A stretch of DNA of 64,000 nucleotides from an uncultured Nocardiaceae bacterium (GTDB lineage Bacteria; Actinomycetota; Actinomycetes; Mycobacteriales; Mycobacteriaceae): positions 1 through 64,000 of the forward strand of contig CAKZIX010000120.1 in the NCBI GenBank assembly GCA_936936565.1, in the 5' to 3' direction. Below the pieces are notes generated by a model, which did not search any database, was not told the DNA's origin, and saw only the letters and a program-made list of their open reading frames with translations. Each line of letters begins with the position of its first letter. Position 1 is the first letter of the stretch. The translations under genes were made by a program, and so were the position numbers. Positions 11,230 to 19,472 of the stretch are shown here, in pieces.

Positions 11230-12204
11230 ATGAAACCACCACCGCTACGGATCCTGTCCCGCACCGACCTCGAAGACGTGCCGATCGCCCCCGCCGACGT
11301 GGTGCGCGCGGTCGAAGAGGCGTATCTCGCACTGGGCAGCGGAGTTTCGGACAGTCCGCGCAAGCTGTCGGTCGCCCACCCGGACGGGGTGTCGGTCGCC
11401 TACGCCATGCTCGGACGCGACGGCGGGCGCCGCGTGGTCGCGATGAAGACCTCCTACAAGTTCGACCCGGGCCACGACCGGATCACCAAGCGCTACTACA
11501 CCACCATCACCCTCTACGACGACGCCACCGGCGCCCCGATCGCACTCATGGACTGTTCACGGGTGGGCGCGCTGCGCACGCCTGCGGTGTCGGCGCTGTT
11601 GGTGCGCGAGACGATTCGCCGCGGCGCCCGCAGCGCGCTGCTGATCGGCACCGGAACCCAGGGCCGAAATGCGTTGCCGCACTTGCTCGCCGCCAATCCG
11701 CAGCTGGATCGGCTGATGGTGTACGGCACCCACAAGGAAGGCTTGGACGCCGTGCTCGCCTCGGTGGCCGCCGACGACCGGTACGTGGAGGTGGTCACCG
11801 ACCCGCGCGAGGCGGCCGCCGACGCCGACGTGGTGCTCGCGACGGCCGGCCCCGGTACCCAGGTAGCGCTCGAATCCACCGATTTGGCACCGGGTTCCGT
11901 CGCGGTGCTGGTCGGTTACGGCCTTGCGCCCTCGGCGCTGGCCGACGCCGATCGGGTGGTCGCCACCAGCGCCGAACAGATGCAACTGACCGGCACCGAC
12001 ATGGCCGGCCCCGACGGCGCGCTGCGCGGCGTGCACGTCGAGCTGCCCGACATGATCGCCCAGCGGGCCCGCGCCCGCACCCGCGACGACGAGCGCATCT
12101 TCGTCTACAACAGCGGAATCGTGTTGACCGACATCGCCGTTGCCCACGCACTTGCGCTGCGCGCGATTGCCGAAGGTCGCGGAGTGGAGGTGCCGCTGTG
12201 GTGA
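11230..12204 (+). CDS. Ornithine cyclodeaminase-family dehydrogenase, SbnB-like
   Basis: A 324-residue member of the ornithine cyclodeaminase/mu-crystallin family. It contains the substrate loop SVAHPDGVSVAYAML, the catalytic-region lysine in AMKTSYKFDPGH, the core SRVGALRTPAVSALLV and the NAD-binding loop ALLIGTGTQGRNALPHLL. SbnB oxidatively hydrolyses the adduct made by SbnA to release L-2,3-diaminopropionate and 2-oxoglutarate. An SbnA-like gene two positions downstream makes that role likely here. True ornithine cyclodeaminase or opine-type reductive activity is the alternative. It lies 10 bases after the oxygenase, and its stop overlaps the next start. Confidence 0.82.
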   Translation: MKPPPLRILSRTDLEDVPIAPADVVRAVEEAYLALGSGVSDSPRKLSVAHPDGVSVAYAMLGRDGGRRVVAMKTSYKFDPGHDRITKRYYTTITLYDDATGAPIALMDCSRVGALRTPAVSALLVRETIRRGARSALLIGTGTQGRNALPHLLAANPQLDRLMVYGTHKEGLDAVLASVAADDRYVEVVTDPREAAADADVVLATAGPGTQVALESTDLAPGSVAVLVGYGLAPSALADADRVVATSAEQMQLTGTDMAGPDGALRGVHVELPDMIAQRARARTRDDERIFVYNSGIVLTDIAVAHALALRAIAEGRGVEVPLW

Positions 12205-13643
12205 GCGCCGGCGTGGCTGCCATCGCCGAACGCGGCCTGACGACGCCCGCACGTGCGGTACCGGCACATCGATTGGCGTGGGAGCGCGCGGCTGTCGATA
12301 TCGTCCCCGACATCGTCGACGCGGTCGGCGCACCGGTGCACGTGATGTATCCGGCGCAGGTGCGCGCGAACATCGCGGCCTTCCGGGCGGCTTTCGCAGC
12401 CGCCGGAGTGCACGGCGACATCTACTACGCGAAGAAGGCCAACAAGTCCGCATGCGTGGTCCGCGCGTGCGCAGAATCCGATGTCGGCGTTGATGTTTCG
12501 AGTATCGGCGAACTGGTCGGGGCGCTGTCGGGCGGCGTGCGCGGCACCGACCTCATGGTGACGGGCCCGGCCAAATCCGACGAACTGTTGTGGCTGGCGG
12601 CGCGGCACGACGCGTTGATCGCCGTCGATTCCGTCGACGAGTTCGAGCGCGTGCCCGCCGGGGCCCGGGTACTGCTCCGCATGCGGGCGCCGGGCACGTC
12701 GAGCCGCTTCGGGCTCACGCCTGCGGAGGCCGAGGCGGTGCTGCAGCGCAGCGCGGTGGTGCCGCCGACCTCGACACCGGCGCATGATGCCGCGAGCGCA
12801 TACGCTGCGCGCTCGAGTGGGGCGCCGGTTCGGTTGACGGGCTTCAGCTTTCATCTGTCGGGCTACGATCCGGGCGCGCGCATCGCGTTCGCAACCGAGC
12901 TGTTCGACTGGTGTGCCCGGGCCCGCGCGCTCGGGCATCCGGTGACGACGATCTCGATCGGCGGCGGCTTCGGCGTCGACTACGTACCGGCCGCCGACTT
13001 CGAGCGCTTCCTCGCCCAGTCGCGACCCGAATGGTTCCACGCCGGCAAGGAATTCGGCTCCTACTACCCGTACAGCTGCGCGAGCGCCGGCTCCGACATG
13101 CTCACCGAGATCCTGAATACGCTTGGGCCGCAACTGCGTTCGACCGGAACTCGGCTCGCGGTCGAACCCGGACGCGCACTGCTGGCCCACGCCGGGTTCA
13201 GCGTATTCCAGGTACAGGGCGTCAAAAGGATTGCCGCCCATGGCGGCAGCTATGACATCGCGACGGTCGGCGGGACCAGCCTGAGCCTGTCCGAGCAGTG
13301 GTTCGCCAGCGAATACCTGCCCGACCCGATCCTCCTGACGCCGAACGAGGGCGACCCTCGTTCGATCCGACGCGACGAGGGCGGCCCTCGTGCGATACCG
13401 GCGGACGCGGGCACGCCCGACGGTGGCCCGTATCCGACCTGCGTGGGCGCCGCGACCTGCCTCGAGTCCGACATGTTGAGCTGGCGCAAGATCCCGCTGC
13501 CCCGCCGGGCACGCATCGGGGATCTGCTCCTCTACCCGAATACGGCTGGATACCAGATGGATTCGAACGAATCACCGTTCCACGACCTGCCCCTGCCGCC
13601 GAAAGTCGTACTCGGCGACGACCTGCGCTGGAGGGTGTCATGA
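12198..13643 (+). CDS. Fold-type III PLP-dependent decarboxylase, Y4yA/SbnH-like
   Basis: A 481-residue homologue of diaminopimelate/ornithine decarboxylases. The PLP lysine lies in YYAKKANKSACVVRA (about residue 76). The glycine-rich phosphate-binding strand is TTISIGGGFGVDYVP. The C-terminal cysteine region is VGAATCLESDML and the tail tyrosine region LLLYPNTAGYQM. SbnH decarboxylates a citryl-diaminopropionate intermediate in staphyloferrin B synthesis; a similar step is possible here. An internal segment at 13342-13391 carries two palindromes that encode NEGDPRS and DEGGPRA, absent from what I know of the family. GTG 12198 or 12201 overlaps the SbnB-like stop; the stop overlaps the next ATG (ATGA). 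Confidence 0.8.
   Translation: MVSAGVAAIAERGLTTPARAVPAHRLAWERAAVDIVPDIVDAVGAPVHVMYPAQVRANIAAFRAAFAAAGVHGDIYYAKKANKSACVVRACAESDVGVDVSSIGELVGALSGGVRGTDLMVTGPAKSDELLWLAARHDALIAVDSVDEFERVPAGARVLLRMRAPGTSSRFGLTPAEAEAVLQRSAVVPPTSTPAHDAASAYAARSSGAPVRLTGFSFHLSGYDPGARIAFATELFDWCARARALGHPVTTISIGGGFGVDYVPAADFERFLAQSRPEWFHAGKEFGSYYPYSCASAGSDMLTEILNTLGPQLRSTGTRLAVEPGRALLAHAGFSVFQVQGVKRIAAHGGSYDIATVGGTSLSLSEQWFASEYLPDPILLTPNEGDPRSIRRDEGGPRAIPADAGTPDGGPYPTCVGAATCLESDMLSWRKIPLPRRARIGDLLLYPNTAGYQMDSNESPFHDLPLPPKVVLGDDLRWRVS
13342..13391. repeat. Two palindromes inside the PLP decarboxylase gene
   Basis: The first is CGAACGAGGG / CGA / CCCTCGTTCG (13342-13364), a perfect 10-base stem with a 3-base loop. The second has core ACGAGGG / CGG / CCCTCGT (13375-13391), a 7-base stem. 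The shared core ACGAGGG-CGN-CCCTCGT recurs at 30-base spacing, in frame. It looks like a small repeat element tolerated in a surface loop. Confidence 0.8.
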
Positions 13644-14689
13644 GCGTCGTACGTCGCGTCAGCGACCTCATCGGAAATACCCCGCTGTTCGAGCTGGCGG
13701 TGACCGACAGCGGAACCCGGTTCCTGCTGAAGCTGGAGCCGTTCAATCCGACGGGCGCGGCGAAGATCCGGATGGCGCGCTCCATGGTCGACGACGCCGA
13801 ACGCCGCGGGCTGCTTCCACCGGGCGGCCGAATCGTCGAATCCACTTCGGGCAATACAGGTTTGGGCCTGGCGGTGGTCGCCGCCGAGCGCGGCTACCGG
13901 TTCACCGCCGTGGTGGACAACCACGCCTGCGTCGACAAGCTGCGCGCCATGCGGGCGATGGGCGCCGAACTGATCTTCGCCGACGAGGGCGACGATTCCG
14001 GTGCCCTGCACACGTCGGCCCGCGAAGACCTCGCGGAACGGCTGGCGGCCGAAGACGATACGGCCTTCTTCACCGAGCAGCACAACAACCCGGCCAACGC
14101 CGTCGGCTATTACGCGGTGGCCGACGAACTGCTCGCCGACCTCGGCGGCGTGGACATCCTGATCAGCGCGGTCGGCACCGGCGGGTCGCTGTTCGGGACG
14201 GCGCGGCGGCTGCGCGAGCTGGGCAAGCCCGCGCACGTGATCGGCGTCGAACCGGTGGGCTCGATCGCGTTCGGCGGCGAGGGCGGTCCGTACTGGCAAT
14301 CGGGCACCGGCACGCCGCCGGGTGCGACCATCGGCACCGCCGTCGACTACTCGCTGCTCGACGAGGGCGTGAAGGTGGGCGACGTCGACGCGTTCGCCAC
14401 CGCACGTGCAGTGGCCGCCCACCACGGCCTGCTGATCGGCGGGTCGGCCGGCGGTTCCGTGCACGCGGCCCTGCACCGGCTCGACACGTTCCCGCCGGGT
14501 TCCACCGTCGTCACCATCGTGTGTGACGGCGGCGAGAAATATCTCGATACGGTGTTCGACGACCATTGGATGCGCGAACGGGACCTACTCGACCCCGCGC
14601 TGGAAACCGAGATCAAGGAGATGTTGCGACGGCATGCGCCCGAAACAGACCCCCGGCGCTCCGAATCCGCTCGCCTCGTCCGAGTCTGA
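13640..14689 (+). CDS. Fold-type II PLP synthase, SbnA-like (2,3-diaminopropionate biosynthesis)
   Basis: A 349-residue relative of cysteine synthase. The PLP lysine region is LEPFNPTGAAKIRMARSM (lysine near 46), the substrate loop ESTSGNTGLGL, and the phosphate loop SAVGTGGSLFGTARRL. SbnA joins O-phosphoserine and glutamate to give the adduct cleaved by SbnB. The co-occurring SbnB-like gene is the main reason to prefer this over cysteine or cystathionine synthesis. ATG 13640 has a GGAGGG site and overlaps the previous stop. The C-terminus is extended by about 30 residues compared with cysteine synthases. Confidence 0.82.
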   Translation: MSVVRRVSDLIGNTPLFELAVTDSGTRFLLKLEPFNPTGAAKIRMARSMVDDAERRGLLPPGGRIVESTSGNTGLGLAVVAAERGYRFTAVVDNHACVDKLRAMRAMGAELIFADEGDDSGALHTSAREDLAERLAAEDDTAFFTEQHNNPANAVGYYAVADELLADLGGVDILISAVGTGGSLFGTARRLRELGKPAHVIGVEPVGSIAFGGEGGPYWQSGTGTPPGATIGTAVDYSLLDEGVKVGDVDAFATARAVAAHHGLLIGGSAGGSVHAALHRLDTFPPGSTVVTIVCDGGEKYLDTVFDDHWMRERDLLDPALETEIKEMLRRHAPETDPRRSESARLVRV

Positions 14690-16043
14690 CGTGCGCAGCG
14701 ACGACTCCGCGCTCACCCGGCTCGCGACGCCGATCGCGCTGACCCAGCTGGCCCAGGTGGCGGTGGCCACCACCAACATCGGGCTGATGGGCAGCCTCGG
14801 GGTGCCCGAGCTGGCGGCCGGCGGGCTCGCGGTCGTGCTGTTCAACCAGATCCGCACGATGGCCGTCGGCCTGATCACCGCCACCGGCAATCAGATCGCC
14901 ACGGCGGCCGGCAAGGCCACCAAGTCCGGCGCCAGCGCCGACGACGAGATTCGCGACATCGTGCGCGGCGGGTTCCTCGTCGCCACCGGCGCGGCGCTTG
15001 TGGGCGCGTTGGTACTGATCGGGCTGGCCTGGGCGCTGCCGTGGCTCGGGCAGGACGCGGCGGTGCTCGAGCTGGCGCGCCCGATGATGATCGCGCTCGC
15101 TCCCGGCCTGCTGCCGTGCCTGTGGTTCGCGGCGCTGCGGCAGTACACCGTCGGCATGCAACGGCCCCAGGCCATGCTGGCCGTCACGCTCGGCGCGATC
15201 GTGGTGAACCTGGGGCTCGGGGTCGTCCTGATGCGGTGGTTCGGGCTGACCGGCATCGGCATCGCAACGTCGGTGGTGTTCGGGCTGATGTTCGTGGTGT
15301 TCTGGGCGATCGTGCGCCGCGACCCGAAGCTGGCGCGCACGCTGCCGACCCGCATGTGGCCGGTGCAGTGGGCCACCGTAGGCAGCGAATTGCGTCTGGG
15401 TGCGCCGATCGCGCTCACCTACGGGGCCGAGGCGGGCATGTTCTCGGTGCTGGCCCTGGTCGTCGGCACCGCGGGCCCGGACGCGCTCGCCGCGCATCAC
15501 GTCGTCTACCAGCTGGTGTACATCGTGTTCCAGGTGGCCATCGGGCTTTCGCACGGCGCGTCGATCCTGGTCAGTTCGGCCGTCGCGCGCGACGAGCACA
15601 CCCGCGCCCGACGGCTGGCGTGGGTGGCGATGCGGCAGGCGGCGCTGGTGTGCGCGGTGGCCGGCGTCGTGTACGTGGTGGCGCCCACGCTGGTGCTGCG
15701 CCCGTTCCTCGACGGCGCGGACAGTGCGACCGTCGACATCGCGCGGACCCTGCTGCTGGTTGCGGCGCTGCTGCAGTTCGCCGACGCCGCGCAGAACGTG
15801 GCGGTCGGACTGCTGCGCGGGCTCAAGGACACCAAGGCCGGGCTGCGCCTGTCGCTGGTCGGCTACTGGGTGGTCGGCGTGCCTGTGGCGGCGCTGCTGG
15901 CGCTGCCGTTCGGCGTCGTCGGGGTGTGGTTCGGGTTGCTCACCGGGCTCGCCGTTACCGCCGCGCTGATGCTGCGACGCTACCTGTCGCTACTTGCACA
16001 GCACGAAAATCAGACGGACACAAGGGAACTCAGCGCAGCTTAA
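14634..16043 (+). CDS. MATE family efflux transporter
   Basis: A twelve-helix drug/metabolite antiporter of the MATE (DinF/NorM) family, about 469 residues. Typical segments are TRLATPIALTQLAQVAVAT in helix 1, LAAGGLAVVLFNQIRTMAVG in helix 2, and the repeated half starting RLGAPIALTYGAEAGMFSV. ATG 14634 (AAGGAG upstream, 13-base spacing) overlaps the SbnA-like gene by 56 bases; GTG 14691, just after that gene's stop, is an alternative start. Being last in the biosynthetic arm, it is the natural exporter of the product. It ends 17 bases from the convergent flavin-fold gene. Confidence 0.88.
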   Translation: MRPKQTPGAPNPLASSESDVRSDDSALTRLATPIALTQLAQVAVATTNIGLMGSLGVPELAAGGLAVVLFNQIRTMAVGLITATGNQIATAAGKATKSGASADDEIRDIVRGGFLVATGAALVGALVLIGLAWALPWLGQDAAVLELARPMMIALAPGLLPCLWFAALRQYTVGMQRPQAMLAVTLGAIVVNLGLGVVLMRWFGLTGIGIATSVVFGLMFVVFWAIVRRDPKLARTLPTRMWPVQWATVGSELRLGAPIALTYGAEAGMFSVLALVVGTAGPDALAAHHVVYQLVYIVFQVAIGLSHGASILVSSAVARDEHTRARRLAWVAMRQAALVCAVAGVVYVVAPTLVLRPFLDGADSATVDIARTLLLVAALLQFADAAQNVAVGLLRGLKDTKAGLRLSLVGYWVVGVPVAALLALPFGVVGVWFGLLTGLAVTAALMLRRYLSLLAQHENQTDTRELSAA

Positions 16044-16060
16044 CCATCCGGACGGCGTGC

Positions 16061-16513
16061 TCACACCCCACGTGCGAGCTTCGCGATTCCCTCCAACTGC
16101 ACAACGCGCTGCTGCAGCTTCTGCAGCTCGGCTTCGTCGAGCACCTCACGCTGGATTCCGCCCGCGACGGCGAACGCGCCCTGCCGGTGGTCGTCGATCA
16201 CCTCGACATCGATGGCGACGGCGGCGTACTCGCCCGTCTCGTCCATCGCATCGGAGACCACCCGAGCGGTGCCGCGCGCGCACAGTGCGACGTTGCCGCC
16301 GGCCAGGATCAGCAGTGCAACCTGCGGCTGCGCGCGCAGCCGCGCCAGGGAACCGCGATTGTGCCGCAGACTGAGCAGGATCGTGCGGTCGTCGGCGCGC
16401 ACAGGCCACGACACCGGGATCGCGTGCGGCGCCGGATCGGTGGTGACGAGCACGCCGATGGTCTCGGTCGGCCACTGTGGCAGGACGTCCAACTGCGGGT
16501 GATCCTCGCTCAT
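16061..16513 (-). CDS. Pyridoxamine-phosphate-oxidase-fold (PPOX-class) flavin/F420-binding protein
   Basis: A 150-residue split-barrel protein. It has PHAIPVSWPVRADDRTIL (strands 1-3), RHNRGSLARLRAQPQVALLI (helix and core strand) and NVALCARGTARVV, the usual arrangement of small PPOX oxidoreductases and their non-catalytic relatives. The last 25 residues form a short amphipathic helix (EAELQKLQQRVVQLEGIAKL). Substrate and cofactor are unknown. A second iron-box-like sequence 39-57 bases upstream of ATG 16513 suggests that it belongs functionally with the adjacent diaminopropionate-type cluster. Confidence 0.75.
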   Translation of the reverse strand: MSEDHPQLDVLPQWPTETIGVLVTTDPAPHAIPVSWPVRADDRTILLSLRHNRGSLARLRAQPQVALLILAGGNVALCARGTARVVSDAMDETGEYAAVAIDVEVIDDHRQGAFAVAGGIQREVLDEAELQKLQQRVVQLEGIAKLARGV

Positions 16514-16551
16514 CCCGACAGTGTAATCCGTTGTGCCCCTTACCTTTGAGC

Positions 16552-16570
16552 TTAGGTTTGGCTACACTGC
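16552..16570. promoter_or_regulatory. Second IdeR/DtxR-like iron box, upstream of the PPOX gene
   Basis: TTAGGTTTGGCTACACTGC matches the consensus TTAGGTTAGGCTAACCTAA at 14 of 19 positions, with a perfect TTAGGTT left arm but a poor right arm. Immediately next to it, ACCTTTGAGCTTAGGT (16542-16557) forms an overlapping imperfect palindrome, as expected where two dimers bind. It overlaps the 3' end of aat and sits in the promoter position for the minus-strand PPOX gene. Confidence 0.48.
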
Positions 16571-17224
16571 CGCGAACCGCGCGGGCAACGGCAGCTCCAG
16601 CGCCCGGCGCAGTCGCCGCACATACTCCGCGCGCGCAATTTCCACTACGCCGAGGGTGGCGAGGTGTTCGGTCGACCATTGGGTGTCCAGGAGCCGGTCG
16701 GTGTCGTCGCCCAGCAGCTCGACCAGCGCGACGAGGGCAACCTTGGACGCGTCGCGCACCCGGTGGAACATGGACTCCCCCGCGAACAGGCCGCCGATCG
16801 CGACGCCGTACAGCCCACCGGCCAGCTCGCCGTCGCGCCACACTTCCACCGAATGCGCCCAGCCCAGTTCGTGCAGCCGGGTGTACGCGGCGACGATGTC
16901 GTCGTCGATCCAGCCGTGCGCTCGCGCCGGATCCCCGCAGCCGTGCATCACCTCGACGAAGGCGGTGTCGACGGTCACCTCGAATGTCTTGTACGCCCGG
17001 CGCAGCGACCGGGTGACGCGCAGCCCGTCCAGCGGCAGCACGCCGCGCTCGACCGGGCTGTACCACCGGATCTCACCGGGTTCGTCGCCCGGCATGGGAA
17101 ACATGGCCTGCCGGTAGGCGGCGAGCAAGGTGCCCGGTTCCAGATCGGCGCCGAAACCGACGAGGTCGGTGTCCGGGTACTCACTCGGATCCGGGAAGTC
17201 CCAGACGTTCGGATCGACGGCCAC
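16562..17224 (-). CDS. aat: Leucyl/phenylalanyl-tRNA--protein transferase
   Basis: Aat transfers Leu or Phe from tRNA to proteins with N-terminal Arg or Lys, tagging them for ClpS/ClpAP-type degradation. The 220-residue length is normal. Family motifs are IRWYSPVERGVLPLDGLR near residue 52 and GLYGVAIGGLFAGESMFHR near 137, followed by DASKVALVALVELL. The stop TAG lies at 16562-16564, just before the PPOX promoter. The gene lies 3 bases downstream of the lpqU-like stop, so the two are probably co-transcribed. Confidence 0.95.
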   Translation of the reverse strand: MAVDPNVWDFPDPSEYPDTDLVGFGADLEPGTLLAAYRQAMFPMPGDEPGEIRWYSPVERGVLPLDGLRVTRSLRRAYKTFEVTVDTAFVEVMHGCGDPARAHGWIDDDIVAAYTRLHELGWAHSVEVWRDGELAGGLYGVAIGGLFAGESMFHRVRDASKVALVALVELLGDDTDRLLDTQWSTEHLATLGVVEIARAEYVRRLRRALELPLPARFAAV

Positions 17225-17227
17225 GGA

Positions 17228-17968
17228 CTAGTCCGGCCGGACGCCGACGCTGTACGCGGCAGCTCGGTTTCGCACCTCCTGAAGATAGGCGCTGGAGTGG
17301 TTGTAGGTCAGCAGGGCCTTGGTCCAGCCCTCGCCGGTGGTCAGATCGCCGCCGCTGACACACAGGTAGCGCGCGGCCGTGAGCGCGGCGTCGTCGATGT
17401 TGTCCGGGTCGGCCACGCCGTCGCCGTTGGCGTCGACGCCCCAGCGCTTCCACGTCTCCGGAATGAACTGCAACGGACCCATCGCGCGATCGTGCACGGT
17501 ATCGCCGTCGAACGTGCCGCGATCGGTGTCGAGAATTTTCGCGACGCCGGGCGAGCCGTCGAGCGGCACGCCGCGGATGGCAGGGGCGACCTGACCGTTC
17601 GGGGCGACCTTGGCGCCGCGGTGGGTGCCGTGCTTGCTCTCGACGCTGGCGATGCCTGCGACGGTGGTCCAGCCGATGCCGCAGGTCGGACGGGTCTCGG
17701 CCATGACGGCGGCGGCGTATCCGTACGCGGACAGTGCGGTTGCGGACATGCCGAGCTCCCCGGCGCGCGCGTCGGCCCACTCGGCCAGCTGGTTCGCCGA
17801 GCGGCCGGGGGCGTTGATGTCCAACGGCGGCAGCGCGGCCCCCACGCCGGGCGGCACCCCCTCGGGCACCGCGACTCGTTCGATGCCGCGCGAGCACGCC
17901 ACCACACCGAGCCCGCCCAGGATGGCGAACGCGAGGACGGCGGCGACGAGCCGGGCAAACAGCTTCAT
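17228..17968 (-). CDS. lpqU: LpqU-like secreted lytic murein transglycosylase
   Basis: A 246-residue exported muramidase-type protein. The N-terminal hydrophobic segment (about residues 5-24) ends in GVVACSRG, possibly a weak lipobox. The lysozyme-like domain has the catalytic glutamate in IASVESKHGTH, the MGPLQFIPETWKRWG motif and a calcium-binding-like loop DANGDGVADPDN. The tail ALLTYNHSSAYLQEVRNRA is typical. In M. tuberculosis lpqU lies between mazG and eno; here an island precedes it and another follows it, which marks both insertion points. Confidence 0.88.
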   Translation of the reverse strand: MKLFARLVAAVLAFAILGGLGVVACSRGIERVAVPEGVPPGVGAALPPLDINAPGRSANQLAEWADARAGELGMSATALSAYGYAAAVMAETRPTCGIGWTTVAGIASVESKHGTHRGAKVAPNGQVAPAIRGVPLDGSPGVAKILDTDRGTFDGDTVHDRAMGPLQFIPETWKRWGVDANGDGVADPDNIDDAALTAARYLCVSGGDLTTGEGWTKALLTYNHSSAYLQEVRNRAAAYSVGVRPD

Positions 17969-18240
17969 CCGACCATCATGCCGTTTTCCCGCCCCGTCCC
18001 GGCGGACCCCGCGCCGCTCCGGTTCAGCAAACCCGGGCCCGGCCGGCCGGCTGATTTCTCAGCGGCGGCCGAGAACACCCAGTTCAACCATGATGTATCG
18101 CAACATGCGCGCGGTATGTTTCAGGTTGTTTTGACGGACCTTCCGTGGATAATTACCCGGGGGAGCAAACATTGCGAACGAGCTCTCCAGTGGGTTCAGC
18201 CAAATTTTCTTCTGCCGTCGGGCGAAATAGCAAGGGATAC

Positions 18241-19461
18241 GTGTTGCGCTGTCGACTGTGTGACTCCGATCAGCTCCTGAGTGTGCTCGACCTGGGGGCC
18301 ACACCGCCCTGCGAGAAATTCCTGACCGCCGACGAACTCGATCTCGCGGAGCCGACCTACCCGCTGCACCTGCGGCTGTGCCGGCAGTGTCTGCTGCTGC
18401 AGATCCCCGCGCTGATCACGCCGGAAGAAACGTTCACCGAGTACGCCTATTTCTCGTCGTACTCCGACAGCTGGGTCGCCCACGCCAAGAACTTCACCGA
18501 TGCGGCGCGCGAGCGCCTGGGACTCGACGGCAGTTCGTTCGTCGTCGAGGTCGCCAGCAACGACGGCTACCTCCTGCAACACGCCGTCGCCGCCTCGATC
18601 CCGTGCTTGGGGATCGAGCCGTCGGTGAATGTCGGGCAGTCGGCACGAGATAAGGGCGTGCCGACTGTCACGGCGTTTCTCGACGAGGAACTCGCCGCCA
18701 CGGTGCGCGCCGAACACGGACCGGCGAACCTGGTCGTCGCCAACAACGTCTACGCGCACATCCCGGACCTGCTCGGCTTCACCCGGGCGCTGCGCGGGCT
18801 GCTCGCCGACGACGGCTGGCTGTCGATCGAGGTGCACCACGCGCTCAACCTGGTGCAGCTGGGCCAGTTCGACACCATCTACCACGAACACTTCCAGTAC
18901 TACACCGTTCTGAGCGCCCAAAGAGCTTTGGCGACAGCGGGTTTGACGGTCGTCGACGTGGAGCTGCTGCCCACCCACGGCGGCTCGATCCGGGTGTGGG
19001 CACGCCCGGACGGCGCCGGCGAACCCGGTCCGCGGGTGGCCGAGGTGCTGGCCACGGAGGCGGCCGCCGGCCTGCACGAGGTGGACGGCTACCTCGAGCT
19101 GGAGCCGCGCACTCGCAAGGTGCGCCAGGATCTGTTGCGCTACCTGCTCGACGCGGCGGCCGCCGGCAAGCGCGTCGTCGGCTACGGTGCGCCGGGCAAG
19201 GGCAACACGCTGCTCAACTACTGCGGCATCCGCACGGACCTGCTGGAATACACCGTCGACCGCAACCCGTACAAGCACGGACGGTTCACGCCGGGCACCC
19301 GCATTCCGATCCTGGACCCGCAGCAGCTCGAGAAGGACCAGCCCGACGTCGTCGTGGTGCTGCCGTGGAACCTCGAGGCCGAGATCACCGCACAATTGCA
19401 GTACGTCACCGAGTGGGGCGGCGACATCGTCTACCCCCTTCCCGAACTCCACACCGCCTGA
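18241..19461 (+). CDS. Zinc-binding sugar C-methyltransferase (NovU/TylC3/TcaB9-like)
   Basis: A 406-residue SAM-dependent methyltransferase. It has the three-part architecture of deoxysugar C-methyltransferases: an N-terminal zinc site (CRLCDS and LRLCRQCLLLQ), a central SAM domain (FVVEVASNDGYLLQHAV, then LVVANNVYAHIPDL) with the family YHEHFQYYT motif, and a C-terminal nucleotide-binding-like domain (VVGYGAPGKGNTLLNYCG). GTG 18241 was chosen because AAGGGA lies just upstream and the protein start matches homologues; the frame is open further upstream to GTG 18145. It is the first gene of the glycan island, followed 11 bases later by a cytidylyltransferase-like gene. About 270 bases of more AT-rich non-coding DNA precede it. 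Confidence 0.85.
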   Translation: MLRCRLCDSDQLLSVLDLGATPPCEKFLTADELDLAEPTYPLHLRLCRQCLLLQIPALITPEETFTEYAYFSSYSDSWVAHAKNFTDAARERLGLDGSSFVVEVASNDGYLLQHAVAASIPCLGIEPSVNVGQSARDKGVPTVTAFLDEELAATVRAEHGPANLVVANNVYAHIPDLLGFTRALRGLLADDGWLSIEVHHALNLVQLGQFDTIYHEHFQYYTVLSAQRALATAGLTVVDVELLPTHGGSIRVWARPDGAGEPGPRVAEVLATEAAAGLHEVDGYLELEPRTRKVRQDLLRYLLDAAAAGKRVVGYGAPGKGNTLLNYCGIRTDLLEYTVDRNPYKHGRFTPGTRIPILDPQQLEKDQPDVVVVLPWNLEAEITAQLQYVTEWGGDIVYPLPELHTA

Positions 19462-19472
19462 AGGGTCACGTG

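Noticed and set aside
18131..18160. Promoter TTGACG...TAATTA before the glycan island
   Set aside because: Spacing between the two motifs is only about 13 bases, too short for a sigma-70 promoter.
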